From NCBI GenBank assembly GCA_037045155.1, contig JBAOIG010000004.1:16001-80000 (forward strand): DNA of 64,000 nt, in the 5' to 3' direction. This document shows positions 26,010 through 34,908 of the stretch, piece after piece. A program made the position numbers and the translations under genes. A model generated the notes under the pieces. It was not told where the DNA came from, made no database searches, and saw nothing but the letters and a program-made list of their open reading frames with translations. Within the stretch, counting starts at the first letter, position 1; every line of letters starts with the position of its first letter. Source of the DNA: Thermomicrobiales bacterium (GTDB taxonomy: Bacteria; Chloroflexota; Chloroflexia; Thermomicrobiales; CFX8).

Positions 26010-26257
26010 GCCACGAAGAACACGACGACGTGCGCGTCGTCACCGCCGCAGTCGCGCCAAACGAGATCATCGCCGAGATCTGGCAGCAGGTGCTCGAGGA
26101 CGAGGGGATCATCAGTGCGCTGAAGGCCGGCGGCATGGGGCACAGCTTCACCACAAACGCACTCAACGAGCATTACATCCTCGTCCGCGAGGATCAGGCA
26201 GATCGAGCCCGCGCCATCATTGCGGAACTCGAAGTTGAGGAAGATTCATCTCCCTGA
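26006..26257 (+). CDS. DUF2007-type small protein
   Basis: An 83-residue protein with the DUF2007 layout: VAPNEIIAEIWQQVLEDEGI, then HYILVREDQADRARAII. The family is annotated as putative signal-transducing proteins; no activity is proven. It is translationally coupled to mutS2 (ATGA). Its last 64 bases overlap the mfd 3' end on the opposite strand. Confidence 0.8.
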   Translation: MSHEEHDDVRVVTAAVAPNEIIAEIWQQVLEDEGIISALKAGGMGHSFTTNALNEHYILVREDQADRARAIIAELEVEEDSSP

Positions 26258-29200
26258 ACCGCCATGCTGGCGCCCGCGCTGGCGATCACATCAAAGAGCC
26301 GGTTGAGCGCGACGTCACGAGTTACTCGCAGGTCTTCGACACGAATACGAACCTGGTTGGGCGTGACACGTATTCCGTTGCCCAGCTCACGTCGCAACTG
26401 CTGCTGGCTCAGCTTGCCCCCGATGACCGGACGCACGACGATATCGCCGTCGCGTTCGACGATGGTCGTTATCCCCAGTCGGCTCGCGCGCTGGCGTAGC
26501 CGGACCAGATCGAACAGCCGCTCGGTTGAAGCGGGAACCGCACCGAACCGATCGCGAAGCTCGGCATCGAGGTCGACCAGCGCTCGCTCGTTGGGCGCAG
26601 CAGCAATCCTCTGGTAGAGCTCCAGCCGGGACTGCTCGTCGGAAACGAACTCTTCGGGGATGCCGGCCTCGACCGCGATATCGAGGTTGATCTCCTCTGG
26701 TTCGGCAATCGGGTGGCCGGCACGAATCTCCTCGACAGCGTGCGCGAGCATCCTGGTGTACAGATCAAATCCCACCGCCGCGATGTGGCCTGACTGCTCA
26801 CCGCCGAGAATGTTCCCCGCGCCGCGGATTTCCATGTCGCGCATCGCGACCTGAAACCCGGCGCCAAGCTCGGTTGCCTCCTGTATTGCTTCAAGCCGCT
26901 CCAATGCCTCGACGGAGAGTGGCGTGTTCGGTGGGTACAGGACATAGGCGTACGCGCGATTGGTCGAACGGCCAACTCTCCCTCGGAGCTGATACATCTG
27001 AGTGAGCCCGAGCATCTGTGCGTTTTCCAGAACGATCGTATTCGCATTCGGTATGTCGACCCCGGACTCGATAATCGTCGTGCAAATCAGCACGTCGAAC
27101 TCCTGGCGCATGAACGCCAACACAACCTGCTCGAGATCGTGTTCGTTCATCTGACCGTGAGCAACAGCGAGCTGCGCCTCGGGCACGAGTTCCCGAAGCC
27201 GCTCGCAGGTGCGGTAGATGCTCTGGACGCGGTTGTGGACAACGTAGACCTGGCCACCACGAGCAAGCTCCCGCAGTATCGCCTCCCGAATAATTGCGTC
27301 GTCGGCCGGCGTAACAAATGTGCGGATTGGCACCCGATCTTGCGGCGGCGTGGTAATCAGTGAGAGATCCCGCAGGCCGGTCAGCGCGAAGTGGAGCGTC
27401 CGAGGGATCGGCGTCGCGGTCATCGTGAGGACATCGATCGCCGAACGCATCCGCTTGATGTGCTCCTTGTGGCGGACGCCGAATCGCTGCTCCTCATCCA
27501 CGATCAGCAGCCCCAGGTTCTTGAAGTCGACATCCTTCTGAAGTAGTCGATGCGTCCCGATGACGATATCTACTGCGCCGTCGGCGAGACCGCGAACTAC
27601 TGCAGACTGGTCGGTCTTGCTTCGAAGACGCGAAAGCATCTCGACGCGAACCGGGAACGGGGCGAGGCGTTCGCGGAATGTGTTGTAGTGCTGCAGCGCG
27701 AGAATCGTCGTCGGCACCAGCACGGCGACCTGGGTTCCATCGTTGACCGCCTTGAAGGCGGCCCGCAGCCCGACCTCTGTCTTGCCATAGCCCACATCAC
27801 CGCAGACAAGGCGATCCATTGGGCGCGCAGATTCCATATCCGCCTTGACGTCCCGAATGGCTTTGTCCTGCTCAACCGTCTCACGGAACGGAAACGACTC
27901 CGCGAGTTCGGCATCCCAGGTTGAGTCGCTCGGGAATGCGCGCCCCTGTGCCGTCTCCCGCGCGGCGTACAGCTGAAGTAACTCCCAGGCCATCTCACGG
28001 ATCGCGCGACGGACCCGGGCTTTCGTCTTCGCCCAATCGGGAGATGACAAACGGGTGATCTTCGGTTCGCCGGCCGGACTTTCGTACGGGACAAGCCGGT
28101 CAGACTGATCGACGGGCACATAGAGGCGATCTCCGCCAGCGTAGTCAACCTGGAGATATTCGCGATCGACGCCAGAGAGGTCCAGTCGCACCAGTCCGCC
28201 GAACTGCCCAACGCCGTGCTCGACGTGAACGACGTAGGAGCCGGGCTTGAATTGCCTCGCCTTGCGCGGTCGTGCCTGAGTTTGGGTCCCTTGCGTTCGG
28301 ACAAGCTTCCGGATACCGAACAGTTCGAGATCACTCAGAACGAGAAGTCGCGCCGGGCCGTACCGAAATCCGACGGTGAGTGGCGCGTGGACAACGTCGA
28401 CCGTTCCGGGCGCCGGCGGGGTTGCGGCTTCAGCAGCGCCACGCTTGAAGGCGCGGGGGTAGATATCGTGTTCCTCGAGTAGATCGCGGAGTCGCTCACT
28501 CTGTTCAGTAGCCAACACGACTCGCCACCCGTCGGTGAGCTCGTCTTTCAGATCAGCGACGAGGTCATCGATGCGGCCACCGAAAACGGGAGTGTCCCCG
28601 AATGGCGCGCCGGTCGCGACTTCGACACCTTCGTCACCGCTATCCCCGATTCGCCAGACCGCCAGTCGTTCGATATCGGAGAAGAGGTCGCGCCGATGGC
28701 GATAGGGGATCGGAAATCCGGAGGGGACCTCGCCTGCTTGTTCCAGTGTCTGGCGCACGTCTTCTGCCTGTAGCGCAACCTGGTCCATCTGCAGATCGAC
28801 CGATTGCGGATCAACGACAACGAGAAGCGCCGACGCTGGGAGGTAATCGAGCAGGGACGCGTCGTTGCCCGGGAAGAGGGAGGCAAGGAGGTCGATCGAA
28901 GACGGCACGGCGCCCGCTTGCAGGAACGCCACCAGTCGTTCCCACTCCTCGCGCACCTCGTCACGCAGCGCAGCCAGCTTCAGCCTGCCGATCCGCTCCA
29001 ACGCGACGGCTCGATTCGTGAGGTCATATTCGATCGGGGGTAGAAGGCGCGCGGAGGCGACCCGCTCGGTGGAGCGCTGGGTCAGCGGATCGAAGCGTCG
29101 GATGCTATCGATCTCATCACCGAACAGCTCAATCCGGATTGCATCGGCTGCCCCCGGCGAATAGACGTCGAGGATTCCGCCCCGGCGGGACATCGTCCCT

Positions 29201-29724
29201 GGGCCGTCCACCTGAGGCTGATGATCGTATCCGGCCGCGGTGAGATGTCGAACGAGCGCAGCATCATCAATCCGCTGCCCGACGGCGAGATCGACAACAT
29301 CACGAACATACGAACCGGGCTGGCGGACGGCGGTCATCAGGGCGCGCGCCGTTGCAACGATAACCGGGGGCATCTCGGATTCGTTCGCGGCAACGAGTCG
29401 TCCCAGGATGGTCGAACGCTGGGCGGCCAGATCCGGATCGTGTGGCATCTGTTCGTATGGGAGTGGATCGGCAGCCTTCCATGCCATCGGCGGGTTCCCG
29501 ACCGGCAGGAGTTGGCTCAGGTTGTTAATCACCGTGTCGGCGGTCTCTTGCCGGCCAACGACCACGACGATCGGGCCGGATGTCCGACCTGCCATGGCTG
29601 CGAGCGCCACTGCGCGAGCAGCAGCGGCTAGCGGCGGCGTCCTCCACGGTTCGGCGACTCTGGCTAGCCCGACTGCTGGGAGTGGTATGTCATGAAACAG
29701 CGGCAGCAGGTGGGATAGCGTCAC
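26194..29724 (-). CDS. mfd: Transcription-repair coupling factor
   Basis: Mfd removes RNA polymerase stalled at DNA damage and recruits UvrA. The 1176-residue protein has the UvrB-like N-terminus (VVVVGRQETADTVINNLSQL), an RNA-polymerase-interacting CarD-like domain from about residue 495 (GSYVVHVEHGVGQFGGL), and translocase motifs GDVGYGKTEV (about 640) and DEEQRFGVRHKE (about 740). The TRG/TRCF end follows. I start at GTG 29722-29724 (VTLSHLLPLF), where GAGGG precedes it, rather than the frame extension to 29832. It diverges from comEA and overlaps the DUF2007 gene at its 3' end. Confidence 0.95.
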   Translation of the reverse strand: MTLSHLLPLFHDIPLPAVGLARVAEPWRTPPLAAAARAVALAAMAGRTSGPIVVVVGRQETADTVINNLSQLLPVGNPPMAWKAADPLPYEQMPHDPDLAAQRSTILGRLVAANESEMPPVIVATARALMTAVRQPGSYVRDVVDLAVGQRIDDAALVRHLTAAGYDHQPQVDGPGTMSRRGGILDVYSPGAADAIRIELFGDEIDSIRRFDPLTQRSTERVASARLLPPIEYDLTNRAVALERIGRLKLAALRDEVREEWERLVAFLQAGAVPSSIDLLASLFPGNDASLLDYLPASALLVVVDPQSVDLQMDQVALQAEDVRQTLEQAGEVPSGFPIPYRHRRDLFSDIERLAVWRIGDSGDEGVEVATGAPFGDTPVFGGRIDDLVADLKDELTDGWRVVLATEQSERLRDLLEEHDIYPRAFKRGAAEAATPPAPGTVDVVHAPLTVGFRYGPARLLVLSDLELFGIRKLVRTQGTQTQARPRKARQFKPGSYVVHVEHGVGQFGGLVRLDLSGVDREYLQVDYAGGDRLYVPVDQSDRLVPYESPAGEPKITRLSSPDWAKTKARVRRAIREMAWELLQLYAARETAQGRAFPSDSTWDAELAESFPFRETVEQDKAIRDVKADMESARPMDRLVCGDVGYGKTEVGLRAAFKAVNDGTQVAVLVPTTILALQHYNTFRERLAPFPVRVEMLSRLRSKTDQSAVVRGLADGAVDIVIGTHRLLQKDVDFKNLGLLIVDEEQRFGVRHKEHIKRMRSAIDVLTMTATPIPRTLHFALTGLRDLSLITTPPQDRVPIRTFVTPADDAIIREAILRELARGGQVYVVHNRVQSIYRTCERLRELVPEAQLAVAHGQMNEHDLEQVVLAFMRQEFDVLICTTIIESGVDIPNANTIVLENAQMLGLTQMYQLRGRVGRSTNRAYAYVLYPPNTPLSVEALERLEAIQEATELGAGFQVAMRDMEIRGAGNILGGEQSGHIAAVGFDLYTRMLAHAVEEIRAGHPIAEPEEINLDIAVEAGIPEEFVSDEQSRLELYQRIAAAPNERALVDLDAELRDRFGAVPASTERLFDLVRLRQRASRLGITTIVERDGDIVVRPVIGGKLSQQQLRRELGNGIRVTPNQVRIRVEDLRVTRDVALNRLFDVIASAGASMAVQGDESSSTSSSAMMARARSA

Positions 29725-29870
29725 CGCGCCCTCATTTCGCCCGATTGCATATTTCCAGACAACAAGCGCGGGCCAAACGCGTTTCCGCGTGGCCTTCCCG
29801 CACAGGACAGTATATGCGACCTGCGCTATCATCCCCCTTGATCAGATTGAGCAGTTCGGAGACCGAGGCC

Positions 29871-30470
29871 GTGGAACAACCACAGCACTCATCATCGTGG
29901 ACCTGGGTCCGCGCGATGATGATCGGCGTCGCGCTCGGGGCAGTGGTCGTCGCATTGATGACCACGGTGTTGCGCGCGCGATCTACCCCGACGGTCGTGC
30001 TGAATGTCGTCGAAGCGCCGGACCCATCAACGATCCGCGTTTATGTCGGAGGCAAGGTCGTCGCGCCCGGGATCTACACGCTCGATCGCGGCAGCCGAAT
30101 CGCCGAGGCTATTCAGGCGGCAGGCGGTGAAGCGAAGGGCGGAGACACATCGTCGCTGCCGATGGCCGCAGTCGTCCAGGATGGCGACCAGGTTGTCGTG
30201 CCGGAGATCAGGCCGACGCCAAAAGCGGCGGAATCCCGCGGCACGCCCGCCCCGGGCACGACACGTGAGGCCGGCCCGATCGACCTCAATCACGCAGTTG
30301 CCACCGAGCTGGATGCGCTTCCGGGCATCGGGCCGACGCTCGCGGCACGGATCGTCGAATTCCGCGAGACCAACGGTCCATTCACCTCGATCGACCAGTT
30401 AGCCGAAATCCGCGGGATCTCCGAGCGGATGGTGGAAATCCTGCGCCCGCTCATCACGATTCGACCGTGA
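29871..30470 (+). CDS. comEA: ComEA-like DNA-uptake receptor
   Basis: The 199-residue membrane-anchored protein has one N-terminal helix (about 15-35), an SLBB domain (IRVYVGGKVVAPGIYTL) and a C-terminal helix-hairpin-helix DNA-binding domain (IDLNHAVATELDALPGIG, RIVEFRETNGPF). It would bind double-stranded DNA outside the membrane and pass it to ComEC. I start at GTG 29871 after GGAG; ATG 29814 (AGGA at six bases) is an equally possible start and would add 19 residues. comEC follows one base after the stop. Confidence 0.9.
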   Translation: MEQPQHSSSWTWVRAMMIGVALGAVVVALMTTVLRARSTPTVVLNVVEAPDPSTIRVYVGGKVVAPGIYTLDRGSRIAEAIQAAGGEAKGGDTSSLPMAAVVQDGDQVVVPEIRPTPKAAESRGTPAPGTTREAGPIDLNHAVATELDALPGIGPTLAARIVEFRETNGPFTSIDQLAEIRGISERMVEILRPLITIRP

Positions 30471-30471
30471 G

Positions 30472-31932
30472 ATGGGACTGGTCGCTGCGCTCGGAATCAT
30501 CGCCGGCGCTCGTCTGGCCAACGCTGATCTGTGGGTACTGGCGGTTGCGCTTCTTGGTGGATTGCTCATCCTCGTTGCGCTCACTCGCGATCACGTCCGT
30601 GTGCTCTGCGCGACCTTGCTAATCGGCTTTCTCGCCGGCAGCGCTGCTGCTGTCATCTTGCGAGAGCCCACAACACCCCCATATGCCGGCAACGGGCACG
30701 AGCGCACAACCATGACGGTCATATCCGACCCAGCGCAGAACCCTCGCGGATATCACGCTCGCGTTCGGTGGACCGATGCGCAGGGCATCGAACGAACATC
30801 ATTCATGCTGGCAGGAGCCTGGCCCCGATTTCATCGCGGGGACACGATCCTGGCCACCACGCGCGCCGAGGGCATCAACGCGGACAGCCTCATCGTCTCG
30901 TCGCTCGTGGTCGAGCGTCACGCGGCGACACTCGAAGAACAGAGGTCGCGACTCCGCAACTGGCTCGACGGCACGGTTCGAGGGACGGTGGGCGGATCGG
31001 AGGGCGCGTTGGCGCTCGGGCTGCTAATTGGCGACGATTCGGCAATGACACGCCACACCGACGACGCAGTGCGACGCGCCGGGCTTTCTCACATCACAGC
31101 AGTCAGCGGCTGGAACGTCACGCTCGTGGTCGCGAGCGTGGGAGCGCTCCTGTTGGCGCTCGGATTACGTGGTCCAGGATGGATCACGATCGAAGTCGGA
31201 GCCCTCGCGGGCTACATCTGGCTGGTTGGCGCTGATCCACCGGTCATCCGCGCGGCGATCATGGGCGGCTTCGTGATCGCCGCGCGCCAGCTTGGCCGGC
31301 CCGCCCACGGGCCATCACTGATCGCTCTGGCCGCCGCGCTGATGATCGCGACAGATCCGTCCGCGCTGTCGAGCCTGTCGTTCCATCTCAGCATTCTTGC
31401 CACGGCGGCACTGATCGCCAGCCTGCGTTACACGGCGCGCTGGTCCGGCCTGCGCGCGGTGGTATTGACGCCGATGGTCGCGACAGCAGCCATCACGTTA
31501 GCGACCGCGCCGGCATTCGCCGTTACCATGGGCACGATCTCGCTCGTGTCCATTCCGGCCAATGTTCTGGCTGGGCCTCTCGTCCCACTCGCGGCGGCCG
31601 GCGGCGCGCTGATCGTAGCAACCGCGTGGCTGCCGGCCATCCAGGTGTTCGTGGCTGCTGTTACCTGGTACTTGACCCACCTGATTCTCTGGATCGCAGA
31701 GACGTTCGCCAGCGTCCCAGGTGGCGTGCTGCAGTTTCGCCGGGAGGATGGATTGGCACTTCGTGGCGCGATTTTCGTGATGCTCGTGGCGGCGGCATTG
31801 CTGCTGCCGGAGGGACGATTCATCGCCTGGCAGATCGATCGCTGGATGCAGCGAGACTCGCGTATTGCAGCATTCGTGGCTGGCGGCCTCGTCGTAGGAA
31901 TCGCGGCGCTCGTCGTCGTCTCTGCGCCATGA
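30472..31932 (+). CDS. comEC: ComEC/Rec2 channel protein without the metallo-beta-lactamase domain
   Basis: This 486-residue protein has N-terminal helices, a small OB-like extracytoplasmic segment (DUF4131 region, about 75-150) and the multi-helix Competence domain with GLLIGDDSAM, HITAVSGWNVTLV and SFHLSILATAALIA. ComEC forms the channel for single-stranded DNA in transformation. Many homologues carry a C-terminal metallo-beta-lactamase-like domain; here the protein ends right after the last helices, and the tRNA-Glu gene follows with no remnant frame. It is coupled to comEA. Competence is plausible, but pilus genes are not seen here. Confidence 0.9.
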   Translation: MGLVAALGIIAGARLANADLWVLAVALLGGLLILVALTRDHVRVLCATLLIGFLAGSAAAVILREPTTPPYAGNGHERTTMTVISDPAQNPRGYHARVRWTDAQGIERTSFMLAGAWPRFHRGDTILATTRAEGINADSLIVSSLVVERHAATLEEQRSRLRNWLDGTVRGTVGGSEGALALGLLIGDDSAMTRHTDDAVRRAGLSHITAVSGWNVTLVVASVGALLLALGLRGPGWITIEVGALAGYIWLVGADPPVIRAAIMGGFVIAARQLGRPAHGPSLIALAAALMIATDPSALSSLSFHLSILATAALIASLRYTARWSGLRAVVLTPMVATAAITLATAPAFAVTMGTISLVSIPANVLAGPLVPLAAAGGALIVATAWLPAIQVFVAAVTWYLTHLILWIAETFASVPGGVLQFRREDGLALRGAIFVMLVAAALLLPEGRFIAWQIDRWMQRDSRIAAFVAGGLVVGIAALVVVSAP

Positions 31933-31982
31933 ACGAGCCAAGAACCGACGGGTGTCTGTGGTACTCTTCCGATGGCTTGCAG

Positions 31983-32056
31983 GCCCCCATAGTCTAGTGG
32001 CCTAGGACGCCTCCCTTTCAAGGAGGAGAGCAGGGGTTCGAATCCCCTTGGGGGTA
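31983..32056 (+). tRNA. tRNA-Glu (anticodon TTC)
   Basis: The 74-base cloverleaf has acceptor GCCCCCA/TGGGGGT (first pair G-U), anticodon stem CCTCC/GGAGG with loop CTTTCAA, and T-arm GGGGTTCGAATCCCC. The anticodon is TTC. CCA is not encoded. Confidence 0.96.
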
Positions 32057-32229
32057 CCTCGGACGATGACATCTACAACACCCGAACTGCGGCATCCGCC
32101 ACAGTCAAGTCAGTCTGCGCTCGGTTACACTCTAGCGTCGATTGCGATGGATGAGCCATCGCGGTTTCGGCGGCGCGTGGCGACAGCCAGCTATGGCGAA
32201 GACGCCACGATGAGGGAGGTTCAGGACGG

Positions 32230-33234
32230 ATGAACATCATCATCCCCGTCGGGGGGCTCGGCACCCGGCTGCGTCCACAGACCTGGAGTCGGCCGAAGCC
32301 GCTGGTGAGCGTGGCCGGCAAGCCGGTCCTCGGACACGTGCTTGATACGCTGAGCGCCGTCGAGATCGATCGCGCCGTCTTCATCACGGGCTTCCTTGGC
32401 GAGCAGATCGAGGAATACGTCCGCGATAACTACCACTTCGACGCAGCGTTCGTGAAGCAGCATCAACCGCTAGGGCAATCTCATGCCATCCTGCAGGCTC
32501 GCGAACAGGTCTCCGGGCCGTCGCTGATCGTGTTCCCCGATATGGTCTTCGAGGCGCCGCTCGATCGTCTTACCACGCTCGAGGCCGATGGCGCGATCTT
32601 CGTCAAGGAAGTCGACGACCCGCGTCGATTCGGGATCGTAATGCTCGATAACGGGCGCGCCACCCGATTGATCGAGAAACCCCAGGCGCCGGAGAACAAC
32701 CTGGCAATCATGGGTGTCTACTTCGTCCGCGATGTCCAGTGGCTCTTCCAGGCGATCGACCGCCAGATGGCCGAGGGGATTCAGACGAAGGGTGAGTACT
32801 ATCTCGCCGATGCCGTGCAGTTGATGATCGACGATGGCGCGCTATTCACCACACTGCCAGCGACTGTCTGGGAGGACTGCGGGACGCCCGATGCGTTACT
32901 CCAGACGAATCGGTTTCTGCTCGCTCGCTCAGAAACCTGTCCATCCGCTACGGATTCGGTGGTGATTCCACCCGTCTTCATTGCGGATTCAGCGCGGGTA
33001 TCGGGGTCTGTCATCGGGCCGGATGTCAGCATTGGCGACAACGTGGTCGTTGAAAACGCGATTGTCCGCGATTCGATCGTGGACGCAGGCGCGACGATTG
33101 AGTCGGCAATGCTCACCCGTTCGATTGTCGGTCGGGACGCGATCGTGCGGGGCGAGCCGTTGCGGGTGAACGTCGGCGATTCGTCCGACATCGACCTGCG
33201 TTCGGATCGAGAGAACGGAGCCAGCCGTGGTTGA
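32230..33234 (+). CDS. Sugar-phosphate nucleotidyltransferase with left-handed beta-helix tail
   Basis: The 334-residue protein has the N-terminal NTP-transferase signature VGGLGTRLRPQTWSRPKPL and GKPVLGHVLD, the Mg-binding FPDMVF and the catalytic-lobe stretch IEKPQAPENN. Its C-terminus carries hexapeptide repeats (VSGSVIGPDVSIGDNVVV). It resembles RmlA-like glucose-1-phosphate thymidylyltransferases and mannose-1-phosphate guanylyltransferases; the exact sugar and nucleotide are uncertain. It would supply activated sugar for the envelope glycosyltransferases seen elsewhere in the window. It heads a plus-strand operon and overlaps prmA by 8 bases. Confidence 0.85.
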   Translation: MNIIIPVGGLGTRLRPQTWSRPKPLVSVAGKPVLGHVLDTLSAVEIDRAVFITGFLGEQIEEYVRDNYHFDAAFVKQHQPLGQSHAILQAREQVSGPSLIVFPDMVFEAPLDRLTTLEADGAIFVKEVDDPRRFGIVMLDNGRATRLIEKPQAPENNLAIMGVYFVRDVQWLFQAIDRQMAEGIQTKGEYYLADAVQLMIDDGALFTTLPATVWEDCGTPDALLQTNRFLLARSETCPSATDSVVIPPVFIADSARVSGSVIGPDVSIGDNVVVENAIVRDSIVDAGATIESAMLTRSIVGRDAIVRGEPLRVNVGDSSDIDLRSDRENGASRG

Positions 33235-34150
33235 TACGCCGGGACGATGGGTCGAGGTTGCCGTGCCGGCCAACGCGGAGTCCGTAGAGTCGGTCAGCGA
33301 GCTGCTTTCGAGCTACGGATACAACCAGGGCGTCGTCGTTGAGGAGTCCTACAAGCAGGACGATGACGGCGACAATCTTGAGATAGACCCGACCAGGCCC
33401 GTGCTTGTCCGCACCTGGCTGGCAGTCGATGACGAGCTACCGGCTCGCCGCCGCCAACTCGAGCACGCACTCTGGCACCTCAAGCAGATCGGTGGTGTCG
33501 GAGATCCGACCTTCGCCGAGCGCGAAGAAGAGGATTGGGCGAACGCCTGGAAGGAGCACTTCCAGATCCTCCGGATCGGCGCGTCGTTCGTCGTTCGGCC
33601 CACCTGGCGAGAATACGAGGAGCGACCGGGGGATCGAGTCATCCATCTCGACCCCGGCATGGCATTCGGCACCGGCCTGCATCCCTCGACCGAGATGTGC
33701 ATGCAGTTCACCGAAGAGCTGGATCTCAATGGACGCGATGTGCTCGACATCGGGGCCGGCTCGGGCATTCTCGCGATCGGCGCGATCCGATCCGGCGCTC
33801 GCCGTGCAACTGCCGTCGAGATCGATCCGGTCGCATCGCGAGCGCTGACGCAGAACGTGTCGTTGAACGAGATGGATGCCCAGATCGAGGTCATCACGGC
33901 AGCGATCGAAGATGCGCCGCTGGCCGATCGAACCTATCCGGTTGTGTTCGCCAATCTCATCGCGCGCATTCTCGCAGACAACGCCGACAAAATCGCTCGA
34001 CACGTCGCCCCGGGGGGGGCGGTCATCGCGAGCGGCATCATCGACGAGCGAGAGCAGATCGTGTTAGACGCGTTTGGACCCCTCGGGTTCACGGTCGCCG
34101 GCCGGAGACAGGCAGGCGACTGGGTGACGCTACTTCTTCGCCGGAGCTGA
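33227..34150 (+). CDS. prmA: Ribosomal protein L11 methyltransferase
   Basis: This 307-residue SAM-dependent enzyme trimethylates L11. It shows the PrmA N-terminal domain (RWVEVAVPANAESVESV), DWANAWKEHFQ, DPGMAFGTGLHPSTEMCM and the SAM motif VLDIGAGSGILAIGA. The start is GTG 33227, overlapping the previous gene. rsmE follows after 6 bases, a conserved gene pair in many bacteria. Confidence 0.95.
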   Translation: MVDTPGRWVEVAVPANAESVESVSELLSSYGYNQGVVVEESYKQDDDGDNLEIDPTRPVLVRTWLAVDDELPARRRQLEHALWHLKQIGGVGDPTFAEREEEDWANAWKEHFQILRIGASFVVRPTWREYEERPGDRVIHLDPGMAFGTGLHPSTEMCMQFTEELDLNGRDVLDIGAGSGILAIGAIRSGARRATAVEIDPVASRALTQNVSLNEMDAQIEVITAAIEDAPLADRTYPVVFANLIARILADNADKIARHVAPGGAVIASGIIDEREQIVLDAFGPLGFTVAGRRQAGDWVTLLLRRS

Positions 34151-34156
34151 CACGGC

Positions 34157-34903
34157 GTGCGTGCCCATCGATTCTTCGTCCAGGATCCATTGGCAACTGG
34201 CCAGGCAGTCTGGCTCGCGCCGGAGCAGGCGCGCCAGGCAAGGAACGTCCTTCGTCTGCGGGCTGGGGATACCGTGGAGCTGCTGGATGGCTCGGGGCTC
34301 ATCGCTGTCGCGAGACTGGGACACGTCGAACGCGACAGCGCCAACGCAATCGTGGAGGAGTTAGTCGCGTCGGCGGCGTTGCCGATCAACCTGACTGTTG
34401 GTCTCGCGCTTCTTCGCGGGGACCGATTCGAAGTAGCAATTCAGAAGCTCGTCGAGATCGGCGCGAGTAGTATTGTGCCGCTGGCGGCACAACATTGCGT
34501 GGTATCCTACGCTGTTGATCGCGAGTGGGATCGGCGTCTGACCCGGTTGCAGCGCATCGCGATGGAAGCGGCAGAGCAATCCGAGCGATCGACGATCCCG
34601 CAGATCGCTCGGCCGGTCAGTGTCGAGGCCTTTCTCGCCAAGCATAGCGGCATCTCGCTGGCGCTCGTTGAGCGAAGCGAAGCTGCGGAACAGTTGATGA
34701 CTGTTTCGTTCGACCGAGATGTTGCCGTGCTCGTCGGTCCAGAAGGTGGCTGGAGCAAACGCGAGCTCCAGACGATCGCCCTGGGCGCTCGGACCGTCTC
34801 GCTTGGACCGCTGATCCTCCGCGCCGAGACCGCGGCAATTGTGACAGCCGGCGCCCTCATGCAGCGCGCCTGGGCACGTAATACGCATCAGGAAGAAGGC
34901 TAG
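34157..34903 (+). CDS. rsmE: 16S rRNA m3U1498 methyltransferase
   Basis: The 248-residue SPOUT-class enzyme methylates U1498 of 16S rRNA. It has the N-terminal PUA-like domain (RAHRFFVQDP, ARNVLRLRAGDTVELLDG) and the C-terminal knot with VLVGPEGGWSKREL and LGPLILRAETAAI. The start is GTG 34157. Confidence 0.95.
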   Translation: MRAHRFFVQDPLATGQAVWLAPEQARQARNVLRLRAGDTVELLDGSGLIAVARLGHVERDSANAIVEELVASAALPINLTVGLALLRGDRFEVAIQKLVEIGASSIVPLAAQHCVVSYAVDREWDRRLTRLQRIAMEAAEQSERSTIPQIARPVSVEAFLAKHSGISLALVERSEAAEQLMTVSFDRDVAVLVGPEGGWSKRELQTIALGARTVSLGPLILRAETAAIVTAGALMQRAWARNTHQEEG

Positions 34904-34908
34904 CGCCC

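Noticed and set aside
32048..32233. 61-codon frame starting inside the end of tRNA-Glu
   Set aside because: It begins within the tRNA acceptor stem and has no homology; the 32057-32229 stretch looks like an ordinary upstream region.
33535..34470. 311-codon frame over prmA and rsmE
   Set aside because: Out-of-frame reading of two clearly conserved genes; Arg-rich and featureless.
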